From DATFDN01 sp035685165 (GTDB lineage: Bacteria > Pseudomonadota > Alphaproteobacteria > Acetobacterales > Acetobacteraceae), in contig DASRBI010000019.1 of NCBI GenBank assembly GCA_035685165.1, positions 62,001-126,000 on the forward strand: 64,000 nt of DNA, given 5' to 3'. The translations under genes and the position numbers were made by a program. Positions 23,755 through 31,556 of this stretch are shown piece after piece; positions within the stretch are counted from its first letter, which is position 1; every line of letters begins with the position of its first letter. Under the pieces are notes generated by a model. The model was not told the origin of the DNA. It saw only the letters and a list, made by a program, of their open reading frames with translations, and ran no database searches.

Positions 23755-24810
23755 TCACGCGCGAACGGCTGCCTCCGCCGCGGCGAGCGCACCCTCCAGA
23801 TAGCCGCCGAATTCGGGAGCCATTTCGGCGCCGGCGAGGGTAATCCGTTCACCCACGGCGCCGGCAGGGCGATCGGGCGATAGTCCGGATGCACGTTGCC
23901 GTTGGCGTAGTCAGCCTCGGTCGCGGTGAAGGGTTCGGTTGCCCAATCCTGGATGATTATCTCGCGCGGCCGCCCCGCCTCGGCGCCGAACAGCGTGCCG
24001 AGCTGGCGGGCGACCAGCTCCGGCAAGGCCGTGCGTCGCCCCGCGCGGAGGGCGGGTGGTCAGGAGAAAAAGCCGAACAACGCCGCCTCGCCGGCACCGG
24101 GAGGGCTCGCGTCCTGTGGTTCCCCGAGCGGTCCCGCCTGGCTGAAGGCGCTGCCCGACAGACCCGCCTCGCGGCAGAACGGCCGGTCGTAGAAGGCCAG
24201 CGCCTTGGCCTGCCCCGCCATCCAGCCCGGCACAGCGGCAGGCGCCGCCTGCATGGAAAGGCGGCAGGGTGGGGACGATCTCGATCCCACCGATCAGCCG
24301 TGGCGGCAGGGCGCGCGCCGCGCGGGCGGCATGCATCGTCATGGGGCCAGATCGGGTTTCGGCGGTGACGGCAACCCCCGTTGCGGTCAATGCGATGCGC
24401 CGGACCGCATGTTCAAGCCAGGCCACCCCGGGCGCCAGGCTGGCGGCGACGGCTTCCACCAGCGCCGCGATGCCGCCGGTCATGCGCATCCTCGGCGGCT
24501 CCTGCGCGAAGCCGTGCGGCAGGTGCTGCGTGCGCCCCGTCTGGTCCTGAACGATGAAGCCGCCAGTCTCGGCCGGCTCGGTGAGCACCAGCACGGCCGC
24601 CCGCACGGCCCGGGCGATGCGCGGCCGGAGGCTGGGCCAGACCCAGGCGGGGCCGAGGTCATAGACGCCGGCCTCGGTCCGATGGCTCAGTACCCGCCCG
24701 CCGATGCGCGCGCGGGCTTCCAGCACCACCACCTCGGCGCCGCGCCCGGTCACGGCCCGCTCCAGCGCGCGGCCGGAGAGGCCGGCACCGATGACGATCA
24801 GATCGGGCAT
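23755..24810 (-). pseudogene. FAD-dependent amine oxidase, frameshifted
   Basis: The N-terminal half is intact from ATG 24810 (LIVIGAGLSGRAL, VVVLEARARIGGRVLS: FAD-binding motif of flavin monoamine oxidases). Near 24270 the frame shifts: PAAVPGWMAGQAKALAFYDRPF continues in another frame down to a stop near 24060. Then ELVARQLGTLFGAEAGRPRE and IIIQDWATEPFTATEADYANG follow in a third frame, ending EAAVRA-TGA at 23755. At least two frameshifts and a shifted C-terminal end (WVNG then a break) make it nonfunctional. It lies between two toxin-antitoxin pairs inside the island. Confidence 0.82.
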
Positions 24811-24895
24811 CCCGCCTCAGCCGAGATGGCCGGTCTTGCGGTAGAGCAGCGCGCTGCCCTGGCTTTCCAACGCCAGGCGGCTCCAGGTCGCGCGT

Positions 24896-25321
24896 TCATA
24901 ACAGCGCCGTTTGCACACCGAGCGCCGGCCCCGCCTCGCTGACCCGCCGGTCCAACGTGCAAAGGGTGGCGCCATGATCGGCGCAGATCGCCAGATGCAG
25001 CGCGTCACCGGCCCGCAGGCCGAGTGCGTTCTGATCGGCAAACCGTGCGGCGGTGCGGAACTGAGCGGCGGAGATCGGCAGCACAGTGAAGGTTTCCGCA
25101 CTCATCGTCGTGAACATGGCGAGCGCATCTGCCCGGTGCTGCATCTCGATCTGGCCAGACCGCAACTTGATCGAAAAGGCCGAGGAAGACTCCGTCGTCA
25201 CCCAGTCGCTGATCGCCAGAAGTTCCGGATCCTGGTCTCCCAGCCAGCGCTGCATGCGCGCGGTCTCTGCCTCATGCGTCAATGCAGCGACGAGCACCGA
25301 AGTATCGAGATAGAGGATCAA
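24896..25321 (-). CDS. PIN-domain toxin (second VapC)
   Basis: 141 residues with LDTSVLVAALTHE (first Asp), WVTTESSSAF (Glu), LRAGDALHLAIC (Asp) and LCTLDRRV (Asp), the full set of PIN acidic residues. Its ATG overlaps the stop of the upstream antitoxin fragment by four bases. It is probably still a functional nuclease, which matters because its antitoxin gene appears truncated. Confidence 0.9.
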   Translation of the reverse strand: MILYLDTSVLVAALTHEAETARMQRWLGDQDPELLAISDWVTTESSSAFSIKLRSGQIEMQHRADALAMFTTMSAETFTVLPISAAQFRTAARFADQNALGLRAGDALHLAICADHGATLCTLDRRVSEAGPALGVQTALL

Positions 25322-25500
25322 TAACGCGCCTCGTCACGCACGCGGCAGATGAACTCGCCCGCGGGCTCCGCCTGCATCGGCATCTTCTCGACCATCGCGC
25401 GCAGGGCCGCGATGTCGATGCGCTTGCGCGGCGCCTTCGCGGCGACGAGCTGGGCGATCGGGTGCATCCGATCGTCGATGGCCTCGATGGGCGGGTCCAC
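25318..25500 (-). pseudogene. Phd/YefM-like antitoxin, N-terminus lost at the island edge
   Basis: Only the C-terminal portion is recognisable: HPIAQLVAAKAPRKRIDIAA, then a helix (LRAMVEKMP) ending RVRDEARY, the toxin-binding tail of Phd/YefM-type antitoxins. No good upstream start is found before the right-hand repeat at 25580; GTG 25500 is the first start codon in frame. The DNA-binding half seems to have been lost when the island boundary formed, although a degenerate 5' segment up to 25579 cannot be ruled out. Confidence 0.55.
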
Positions 25501-25579
25501 TACGTCGAGGTGCCCGCCGCCTGGAGGCGCTGCGCCGCGTCGGCGTGGTCCAGCGGCTCGACGCTGACAAGATCAGAAC

Positions 25580-25762
25580 TTCGTAATCAGCAGGCCCTCG
25601 GTTCAAGTCCGAGCGTCGGCACCAGCGCGACTGAAGCCGACCGGCGCCCCGCCGGTTCCGCTGGCTACATTTGCTAAGGGCGTCGGGCTGCCTGGGGATC
25701 ACCCCTGCCCGAGTTTGCCGCTCGCCGGCGGGACGCTCCGTTCCGGGTGTGGCGCGGGCGGC
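25580..25762 (+). repeat. Right 183-bp direct repeat (attR-like) with tRNA-Thr 3' half
   Basis: It starts with TTCGTAATCAGCAGG, identical to the tRNA from the anticodon loop to CCA (25580-25624). It then follows the left copy to GCGGGCGGC with four substitutions. No 5' half of a tRNA precedes it, so this is a fragment, not a gene. It marks the right edge of the island. Confidence 0.85.
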
Positions 25763-25830
25763 GTGCACCATCGGTTGGGCCTGCCGCTGCCCGGGCTGCT
25801 ATCCTGCCGTTCCGAGCCGGACCGCAACCT

Positions 25831-26091
25831 ATGGACGAGACGGACACCGCATGGATTCTCGCCCACCGCATCCTCCTCGCCTATCTGGTGCGGATGGTCC
25901 GTCAGGCTGTCCCGGCCGAGGCGCACCCGGTCGCGATCGATCAGACCGCGACCATGCTCCACAACAGCATCGCGCCGATCCTGGCGCAGTTGCCGCCCGA
26001 CCTCGCCGCCCGGATCGAGGCGGCGGCGCGCGAGGAGATCGACCGCGTGCTCACCGCCCCGATCCGCCCGGTGCCGAAGGGCTCAACCTAG
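25831..26091 (+). CDS. Hypothetical small helical protein
   Basis: 86 residues from ATG 25831. It is predicted mostly helical (AWILAHRILLAYLVRMVRQ; LPPDLAARIEAAAREEIDRV). No domain is recognised and no clear ribosome site is present. The amino-acid pattern and codon use look coding. It is the first gene right of the island and is convergent with glcE. Confidence 0.5.
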   Translation: MDETDTAWILAHRILLAYLVRMVRQAVPAEAHPVAIDQTATMLHNSIAPILAQLPPDLAARIEAAAREEIDRVLTAPIRPVPKGST

Positions 26092-26141
26092 CGCCGGAGC
26101 GGGGGCCGGTGCGCAGCGCCGGGTGCGGGCGTGAGGCGCAA

Positions 26142-27341
26142 TCAAAGCCCCGCATAAAGCCGGCCGGGATTCAGAACCCCCTGCGGGTCGAACGCCTCCT
26201 TCACCCGCCGCGTGATGCGCGCGAGCGGCTCGGGCTCCTCGGGCACCACCGCGACCGCAGCGCGCAGCGGTTCCGGCCCGCGCATCAGCATCCAGAAGCC
26301 GCCCGCCGCGCGGGCGGCTCGGGCCACGGCTGAATGGGCTTCCACCCCCGCCGGGCCGGCGATCCACACCAGGCCTCCGCCCCAGTCGAGGAACAGCTTG
26401 GCATCGAACGCCTCGGCCAGCGCCGCAATCACCGCCGGCCCCCGGCTCGGCCGCACCGACACGCGCCACACGGCCTCCTCCGCCGCCGCGCCGAGCGGTT
26501 CGGCGTCGCGCACCGCCCGCCAGACACGGCGGCTTTCCCCCTCGTCCAGCACCTCCGCCGCGCCGAACCGTGCCAGTTCGCCGCGCAGGCGCTCTGTTCG
26601 GTAGGCGACTGCGGCAGCGAAATCCTCGATCCGCGCCAGCGCGACCGCGCCCGCCAGGCCGATCCGCCGCGCTGCCTCTTCCGGTAGCCAGGCCGCGCCC
26701 GAAACCCCGTACGGCGCGCCGAGTGCCGCGGCCAGGGCCGCGACGCCGGTGCGCGCGTCCCGCGCCGCCACCGCCACCGTGCCGGTGGTCTCCGGTGCTG
26801 GCAGCACCTTGAGCGTAATCTCGGTCAGCACGCCGAGCGTGCCCTGGCTGCCGGTGAACAGCTTGCAGAGATCGAGCCCGGTGACGTTCTTCAGCACCCG
26901 CCCGCCCGAGCGCACCACCTCGCCGCGCCCCGTCACCACGCGCACGCCGAGCACATGATCGCGCGTGGCGCCCCAGGCGATGCGACGTGGTCCCGAGAGG
27001 CTGGCGGCGACGATCCCGCCCAGCGTCTGCGGCTCGGCCGCGCCGTACAGCGCCGTCAGGTCGGGCGGCTCGGCGATCAGATGCTGGCCCTCGGCGGCAA
27101 GGGCGGCCTCGATCACCGGCAAGGGCGTGCCGGCGCGGGCGCGGATCACCAGCTCCTTCGGCGCGTGGAACACGATGCCCCGATGGTTGCGCGCCGACAG
27201 CACCCGCGCCGCCTGCACCGGCCGCAGCATCGCCCGCTTGGAGCCGTTGCCCCACACCGCCAGCGGCTCGCCGCGCGACGCCGCCTCGGCGATTGCCGCG
27301 GCGATGCCTTCCTCGCTTTCCGGGGCCAGCGCCTCGCTCAT
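26142..27341 (-). CDS. glcE: Glycolate oxidase FAD-binding subunit GlcE
   Basis: 399 residues with a PCMH-type FAD domain (LAVWGNGSKRAM; AEPPDLTALYGAAEPQTLGG; GSQGTLGVLTEITLKVLP) and a C-terminal FAD-oxidase end (VKEAFDPQGVLNPGRL). GlcE is the second flavin subunit of glycolate oxidase, which converts glycolate to glyoxylate. Its ATG overlaps the stop of glcD (ATGA). The iron-sulfur subunit glcF, which normally follows, is not present downstream. Confidence 0.92.
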   Translation of the reverse strand: MSEALAPESEEGIAAAIAEAASRGEPLAVWGNGSKRAMLRPVQAARVLSARNHRGIVFHAPKELVIRARAGTPLPVIEAALAAEGQHLIAEPPDLTALYGAAEPQTLGGIVAASLSGPRRIAWGATRDHVLGVRVVTGRGEVVRSGGRVLKNVTGLDLCKLFTGSQGTLGVLTEITLKVLPAPETTGTVAVAARDARTGVAALAAALGAPYGVSGAAWLPEEAARRIGLAGAVALARIEDFAAAVAYRTERLRGELARFGAAEVLDEGESRRVWRAVRDAEPLGAAAEEAVWRVSVRPSRGPAVIAALAEAFDAKLFLDWGGGLVWIAGPAGVEAHSAVARAARAAGGFWMLMRGPEPLRAAVAVVPEEPEPLARITRRVKEAFDPQGVLNPGRLYAGL

Positions 27342-28759
27342 GCGGCGAGCGGGAACACCTTGTGCGGATTGAGCAGCCAGTCGGGATCGAAGGCCGTCTT
27401 GATCCGCCGCTGCTGTTCGATCTCCGCCGCGGTGAACTGGGCCGGCATCAGGTCGCGCTTCTCCACGCCGACGCCGTGCTCGCCGGTCAGGCACCCATCC
27501 ACCTCGACGCAGAGCTTCAATATGTCGGCGCCGAACGCCTCGGCGCGACGGAAACTGTCCGGGTCGTTGGCGTCGAACATGATGAGCGGGTGCAGATTGC
27601 CGTCGCCGGCGTGGAAAATGTTGGCGACCTTGAGCCCGTACGCCTCCGACATCTCGGCGATCCGCCGCAGGACGAAGGGCAGGCGCGAGGTCGGGATGGT
27701 GCCGTCCATGCAGAGATAATCGGGGCTGATGCGTCCGATGGCGCCGAACGCGCCCTTGCGGCCCTTCCAGATGGCGAGCGACTCCTCGGCCGACTGCGAC
27801 ACTTTCAGGCTGATCGGGTCGTGGCGTTCGCAGATCGCGCGGATGCGACCTAGCAACGCGTCCTGCTCGGCGGGGCTGCCTTCCACCTCGATGATCAGCA
27901 TCGCTTCGGCATCGAGCGGATACCCCGCATGGGCGAAGGCCTCGCAGGCATGGATCGCCGGGCGGTCCATGAACTCCAGCGCGACCGGGATTATCCCTGA
28001 GCCGATGATGGAATCGACGCACGCGCCGGCCACCTCGTTCGATCGGAACGCGGCGAGCACTGCCCGTGCCCCCTCGGGCGAGCGCAGGATCCGCACGGTC
28101 ACTTCGGTAACGATCCCGAGCTGGCCTTCCGATCCGGTGATCAGGCCGAGCCAGTCGTAACCCGCGGCATCCACATGCGCGCCGCCGATTTCGAGGATGT
28201 CGCCCTCGATGGTGACGCACTTGAGACCGAGCAAATTGTTGGCGGTGACGCCGTATTTCAGGCAATGCGCGCCGCCCGAGTTCATGCCCACATTGCCGCC
28301 GATCATGCAGGCAAGCTGGCTCGACGGGTCGGGCGCGTAGAAGAACCCGTCTGGCGCCACCGCCGCGGTGATACCGATGTTGGTCACGCCGGGCTGCACG
28401 ACGGCGAAGCGGTCGGCGTAGTCGACCTCCAGGATGCGGTTCATCCGCATCAGCCCGACCACGACGGCGTCGGCGAGCGGCAGCGCGCCGCCCGAGAGCG
28501 AGGTGCCCGCCCCGCGCGGCACGACGCGCACGCCGTTTGCATGGCAGAAGCGCAGCACGGCGGCAACCTGCTCGGTCGCTTCCGGCAGCACCACCGCGAG
28601 CGGCAGCTGGCGGTAGGCCGAAAGCCCGTCGGTCTCGTAGGGCTTGAGGCGGATCGGCTCGGCGATAACGGCGTTGGCAGGCAGCAAGTCGCGCAAGCCA
28701 GCGACAATGCGCTCGCGGTTGGCGAGCACGTCCGGTTTTGGATCAGGCAAGCGGATCAT
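27338..28759 (-). CDS. glcD: Glycolate oxidase subunit GlcD
   Basis: 473 residues. The FAD domain shows VVPRGAGTSLSGGALPLADA, PDPSSQLACMIGGNVGMNSGG and GSEGQLGIVTEVTVRIL. The C-terminal catalytic cap shows IFHAGDGNLHPLIMFD with the active His residues, then GCLTGEHGVGVEKRDLM. Length and motifs match GlcD well. ATG 28759 is the start; upstream frames show no similarity. It forms a coupled pair with glcE. Confidence 0.95.
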   Translation of the reverse strand: MIRLPDPKPDVLANRERIVAGLRDLLPANAVIAEPIRLKPYETDGLSAYRQLPLAVVLPEATEQVAAVLRFCHANGVRVVPRGAGTSLSGGALPLADAVVVGLMRMNRILEVDYADRFAVVQPGVTNIGITAAVAPDGFFYAPDPSSQLACMIGGNVGMNSGGAHCLKYGVTANNLLGLKCVTIEGDILEIGGAHVDAAGYDWLGLITGSEGQLGIVTEVTVRILRSPEGARAVLAAFRSNEVAGACVDSIIGSGIIPVALEFMDRPAIHACEAFAHAGYPLDAEAMLIIEVEGSPAEQDALLGRIRAICERHDPISLKVSQSAEESLAIWKGRKGAFGAIGRISPDYLCMDGTIPTSRLPFVLRRIAEMSEAYGLKVANIFHAGDGNLHPLIMFDANDPDSFRRAEAFGADILKLCVEVDGCLTGEHGVGVEKRDLMPAQFTAAEIEQQRRIKTAFDPDWLLNPHKVFPLAA

Positions 28760-29186
28760 GGGCGTTGTCCCCGGATCGGGAGAAACATGGCCGCGCCTCG
28801 GCGGTGAGGCAAGCCGACGCGGATCCGCCGGCGCAAGCCGTGGCTCGCGCAACAAACCGTTCCGGCGCTCCTCGCGGAATTGGCACGGGGTGAGGAATGC
28901 CGCGCGGCAGGCCCTTGCCATCTGGCCCCGCAGGCGAGGCGCACCCCCCGAGGTTTCACACGGAGGACACCGAGAATAGCCGAGGACCACGGATCCCTCC
29001 GTGGCCCTCCGTGTGTCCTCCGTGCCCTGCGTGTCAATCCTTTACAGATACCTTTCCGACGTCACCACATGGCCGATAGATTTGGCCCCCTCCCGCAACC
29101 CCACCCGCTTACCTGGACCCGTCGTCCGCCGCCGCTTGCGCAATGACGGCGAAGTGGGGAGGGATTGAGTGGGATCGTGCGACAAG
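28760..29186. other. 427-nt gene-free region between glcD and the cupredoxin gene
   Basis: It contains the glcD promoter region and a cluster of inverted repeats (28959-29024). No credible gene is seen on either strand. Confidence 0.55.
28959..29024. repeat. Nested inverted repeats
   Basis: The outer arms are CACGGAGGACAC (28959-28970) and GTGTCCTCCGTG (29013-29024), perfect over 12 bp. The inner hairpin CCACGGA-TCCC-TCCGTGG is at 28987-29004. The same CTCCGTG word appears in all arms. A palindromic repeat unit or a bidirectional terminator is possible. Confidence 0.55.
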
Positions 29187-29546
29187 TCAATCCGTGACCA
29201 CCACCTGTCCGTGCATGTGCGGGTGGATAGCGCAAATGTAATCGAAGGTGCCGGGCTTATCAAAACGGGCGGCAAAACTGTCGCCGGTGTCGAGCGGGTG
29301 CGAATGCAGATTGAGCGCCGCGCAGTAGATGCTGTGCGGGATGTCGTCCTGGTTGACCCAGGTGACGGTGGTGCCCTTTGCAACCGTCAGCGGGGTCGGC
29401 GTGAAGGTGAAGTTGTCGATCCGCACCGTCGGCGCCTCGGCGGCCCTGAGGGCGGGCGGGAGCAGGGCAAATGACGCCGTGCCGGCAGCGAGGCGGCGCA
29501 GCAAAACCCTGCGGCCGTGTTCGGCCAGGTCGATGATCTCGGCCAT
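29187..29546 (-). CDS. Exported cupredoxin (type 1 copper protein)
   Basis: 119 residues. An N-terminal export signal (RRVLLRRLAAGTASFALLPPALRAAEA) precedes a plastocyanin-like domain. Copper ligands are visible: His in DDIPHSI, then Cys, His and Met in the YICAIHPHMHGQVVV end. Small periplasmic electron carriers of this kind pass electrons to oxidases or nitrogen enzymes. It follows the phosphoesterase gene by 11 nt on the same strand, so the two are likely cotranscribed. Confidence 0.87.
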   Translation of the reverse strand: MAEIIDLAEHGRRVLLRRLAAGTASFALLPPALRAAEAPTVRIDNFTFTPTPLTVAKGTTVTWVNQDDIPHSIYCAALNLHSHPLDTGDSFAARFDKPGTFDYICAIHPHMHGQVVVTD

Positions 29547-29557
29547 GAGGAACTCCC

Positions 29558-30475
29558 TTACGCGAGCGGCGTGTCGAGGATGGCGAGCGGCGCGTTGCCG
29601 GCGACCAGGCTCACGCGGGCGATGCCGAGATGCTGCGCGAGCTCGCCGGGCGGCACCGCCATGGGGCCCGGACCCTTCGCGGTGCCGGGCGCCGGCTGCG
29701 GGAAGGCGGTGGAGCGGGCGGTGTGGAACGCGACATGCCCCTCGACCTTCTGCATCACCTGGTGGATGTGGCCGTTGAGCACGGTGACGGAGCCGAACTT
29801 CTTCAAATAGCTCAGCGCCTGCGCGCCGTCGGCGGTGCCCCAGCCCCACGGCTGGTAAACTGTCCACAGCGGCACGTGCGCCATCACCACGATTGGCGTG
29901 CTGGCGGAAAGCCCGGCGACGTCGTCCTCCAGCCATTCGAGCTGCTCGTGACCGAGATTGCCGAGCCCGTTGCCCTGCAGATTCACCACGTTGACGAGAC
30001 CGATGAAGTGCACGCCGCCGGCATCGAAGCTGTACCAGCCGTCCCCCTTGGTGCCCTTTCCGAAGCGGTTGAGATAGCTTTTGCCATCTTCTTCCAGGAT
30101 GTCGTGCTCGCCGGGGACGGTGTAGGCGGCGAGCTTGGTTTCGCTCATCAACTGCTGGCAGGTGTCGAACTGCGCCGGCTTGGAAAGATGCGAAATGTCG
30201 CCGGTGTGGATCATGAAGGCGGGCCGCGAGGGCAACGCCTGCACCTCCTTCAGCGCCTGGGCGAGCGTCGCGGTCGGGTTCGGGTTGGCGGGCTTGTCGA
30301 AACCGAGATGGCTGTCGCTGATCTGCACGAATTGGAAGTCCTTGGTCGCCGCCTCGGCACTGCCGAGCAGGTGCGCGCGGGGGACGCCGCCCGAGACGGT
30401 CCAGACCATCGCTGTGCCGGCCCAGGCCATGCACTTGAGAAGGCCGCGGCGGTCGAGCGTGTTGTCGTTTGCCAT
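29558..30475 (-). CDS. Exported calcineurin-like metallophosphoesterase
   Basis: 305 residues. The N-terminus DRRGLLKCMAWAGTAMVW looks like a Tat signal, so export in folded form is likely. The metal-binding motifs follow in order: QISDSHLGF (DxH), HTGDISH (GD), PGEHDI (the GNHD position, with Glu for Asn), MAHVPLW and LNGHIHQV (GHxH). The natural substrate is unknown. It lies between a small secreted protein gene and the cupredoxin gene, all on the minus strand and divergent from an ECF sigma factor gene. Confidence 0.9.
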   Translation of the reverse strand: MANDNTLDRRGLLKCMAWAGTAMVWTVSGGVPRAHLLGSAEAATKDFQFVQISDSHLGFDKPANPNPTATLAQALKEVQALPSRPAFMIHTGDISHLSKPAQFDTCQQLMSETKLAAYTVPGEHDILEEDGKSYLNRFGKGTKGDGWYSFDAGGVHFIGLVNVVNLQGNGLGNLGHEQLEWLEDDVAGLSASTPIVVMAHVPLWTVYQPWGWGTADGAQALSYLKKFGSVTVLNGHIHQVMQKVEGHVAFHTARSTAFPQPAPGTAKGPGPMAVPPGELAQHLGIARVSLVAGNAPLAILDTPLA

Positions 30476-30597
30476 GAGGTTCCTCCGAATGCGGTCGCGA
30501 TGACCGGCGTGCAGTGAGACCCGCGGGGCGTGCGGTCTATTCCGTTCGCAGCAAAAGAACTTTGTGCCCTCGGCCGGCCCCGCCTCGGCTTGCGGCG

Positions 30598-30843
30598 TTA
30601 CGACGCCGCCTGCGGCGTTTCCGCGTGCGGCGCGTCGGCTTGCGGCCGTGCGAGCGCCGTGAGCGCGCTGCGTGGCGGAATCTGGAGGTGGAAGAACTGG
30701 CCGGCCCATTCGGCGGGGCGCGGGGGATGCAGCAGGAACTGCGGCAGCTCGTTGGGATTGTTGGTGAACACGGAGCCGCCATCCTGCGCGCAGGCGGGGC
30801 CTGCCAGCAGCATCGCCGCGAAGGCGGAAATCAGGCGCTTCAT
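30598..30843 (-). CDS. Small secreted protein
   Basis: 81 residues with a Sec signal (RLISAFAAMLLAGPACAQ, cleavage near 19). The mature part is ~60 residues, Pro/Ala-rich, without Cys. No family is recognised. The ribosome site GGAGAG precedes ATG 30843. It is the first gene of the minus-strand set facing the sigma factor gene, and a signal to or target of that regulator is plausible but unproven. Confidence 0.65.
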   Translation of the reverse strand: MKRLISAFAAMLLAGPACAQDGGSVFTNNPNELPQFLLHPPRPAEWAGQFFHLQIPPRSALTALARPQADAPHAETPQAAS

Positions 30844-30998
30844 CTCTGTCTCTCCTCTCTGCTTGTGCGCCGGTTCGGTCCGGCTGCTCAGGAGACAGGG
30901 TGGCCGCGAGGATTATTCCGGGCGATATTTCTCGCCCGGCATGGAATAAGCCCGCCGTCCGCGCGGTCTTCGCGGCCAGAGCGGCTTGGAGCGTTCCT

Positions 30999-31556
30999 TT
31001 GCGTGACGACGACGCCAGACGGCGGTTCGAGCTGCTTGCGCTGCCGCATCTCGATGCGGCGTTCAACCTCGCCCGCTGGCTGACCGGGAACGGCGCCGAC
31101 GCCGCGGACGTGGTGCAGGAGGCCTATCTGCGCGCATTCCGTTACTTCGGCGCCTACAGGGGCGGAGACATGCGGGTCTGGCTGCTGACGATCGTGCGTA
31201 ACTGCTTCGCCGACTGGGTGCGCGAGAACCGCTCCGCGCGGCTCGTCTTCGCCCCCGACGCGCCGGGCGACGAGGCGGGCGCGGCGGAGCCGATGTGGAC
31301 GGCGCCCGCGCGCGACCCCGAGGCGGCGATGCTGGCGGCGCTGGACGCGGCGACGCTGGAGCGGCTGATGGCCGAGTTGCCGGCGGAGCATCGCGAAGTG
31401 CTGGTGCTGCGCGAATTAGAAGATTTGTCGTACCGCGAGATCGCGGACGTGACCGGCGTGCCGGTCGGCACGGTGATGTCGCGGCTGGCGCGCGCGCGGC
31501 TCGGGCTCAGGCGGCTCTGGTTCGCCGAGGAGACGGAGGCGGCGCATGGGATGTGA
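30999..31556 (+). CDS. ECF-type RNA polymerase sigma factor
   Basis: About 185 residues from TTG 30999 (GGAG 7 nt upstream); a GTG at 30900 would add 33 residues of poor similarity. Region 2 is seen in FNLARWLTGNGADAADVVQE and AYLRAFRYF, and region 4 in LPAEHREVLVLRELEDLSYR plus VPVGTVMSRLARARLGLRRL. It directs RNA polymerase to a stress regulon. The anti-sigma gene overlaps its end by 11 nt. It is divergent from the secreted-protein/phosphoesterase/cupredoxin set, which could be its target. Confidence 0.93.
   Translation: MRDDDARRRFELLALPHLDAAFNLARWLTGNGADAADVVQEAYLRAFRYFGAYRGGDMRVWLLTIVRNCFADWVRENRSARLVFAPDAPGDEAGAAEPMWTAPARDPEAAMLAALDAATLERLMAELPAEHREVLVLRELEDLSYREIADVTGVPVGTVMSRLARARLGLRRLWFAEETEAAHGM

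Noticed and set aside
14991..25579. An integrase or transposase inside the island
   Set aside because: I looked for tyrosine (R-H-R-Y), serine and DDE recombinase motifs in the listed proteins and saw none. The island seems to have lost its integrase, or uses one supplied in trans.
25580..25624. A second tRNA-Thr gene at the right repeat
   Set aside because: Only the 3' half from the anticodon loop is present; acceptor 5' strand and D arm are missing.
26142..28265. A single 707-residue glcE fusion
   Set aside because: The part upstream of 27341 is the antisense-like shadow of glcD in another frame; glcE starts cleanly at ATG 27341 with the ATGA overlap.
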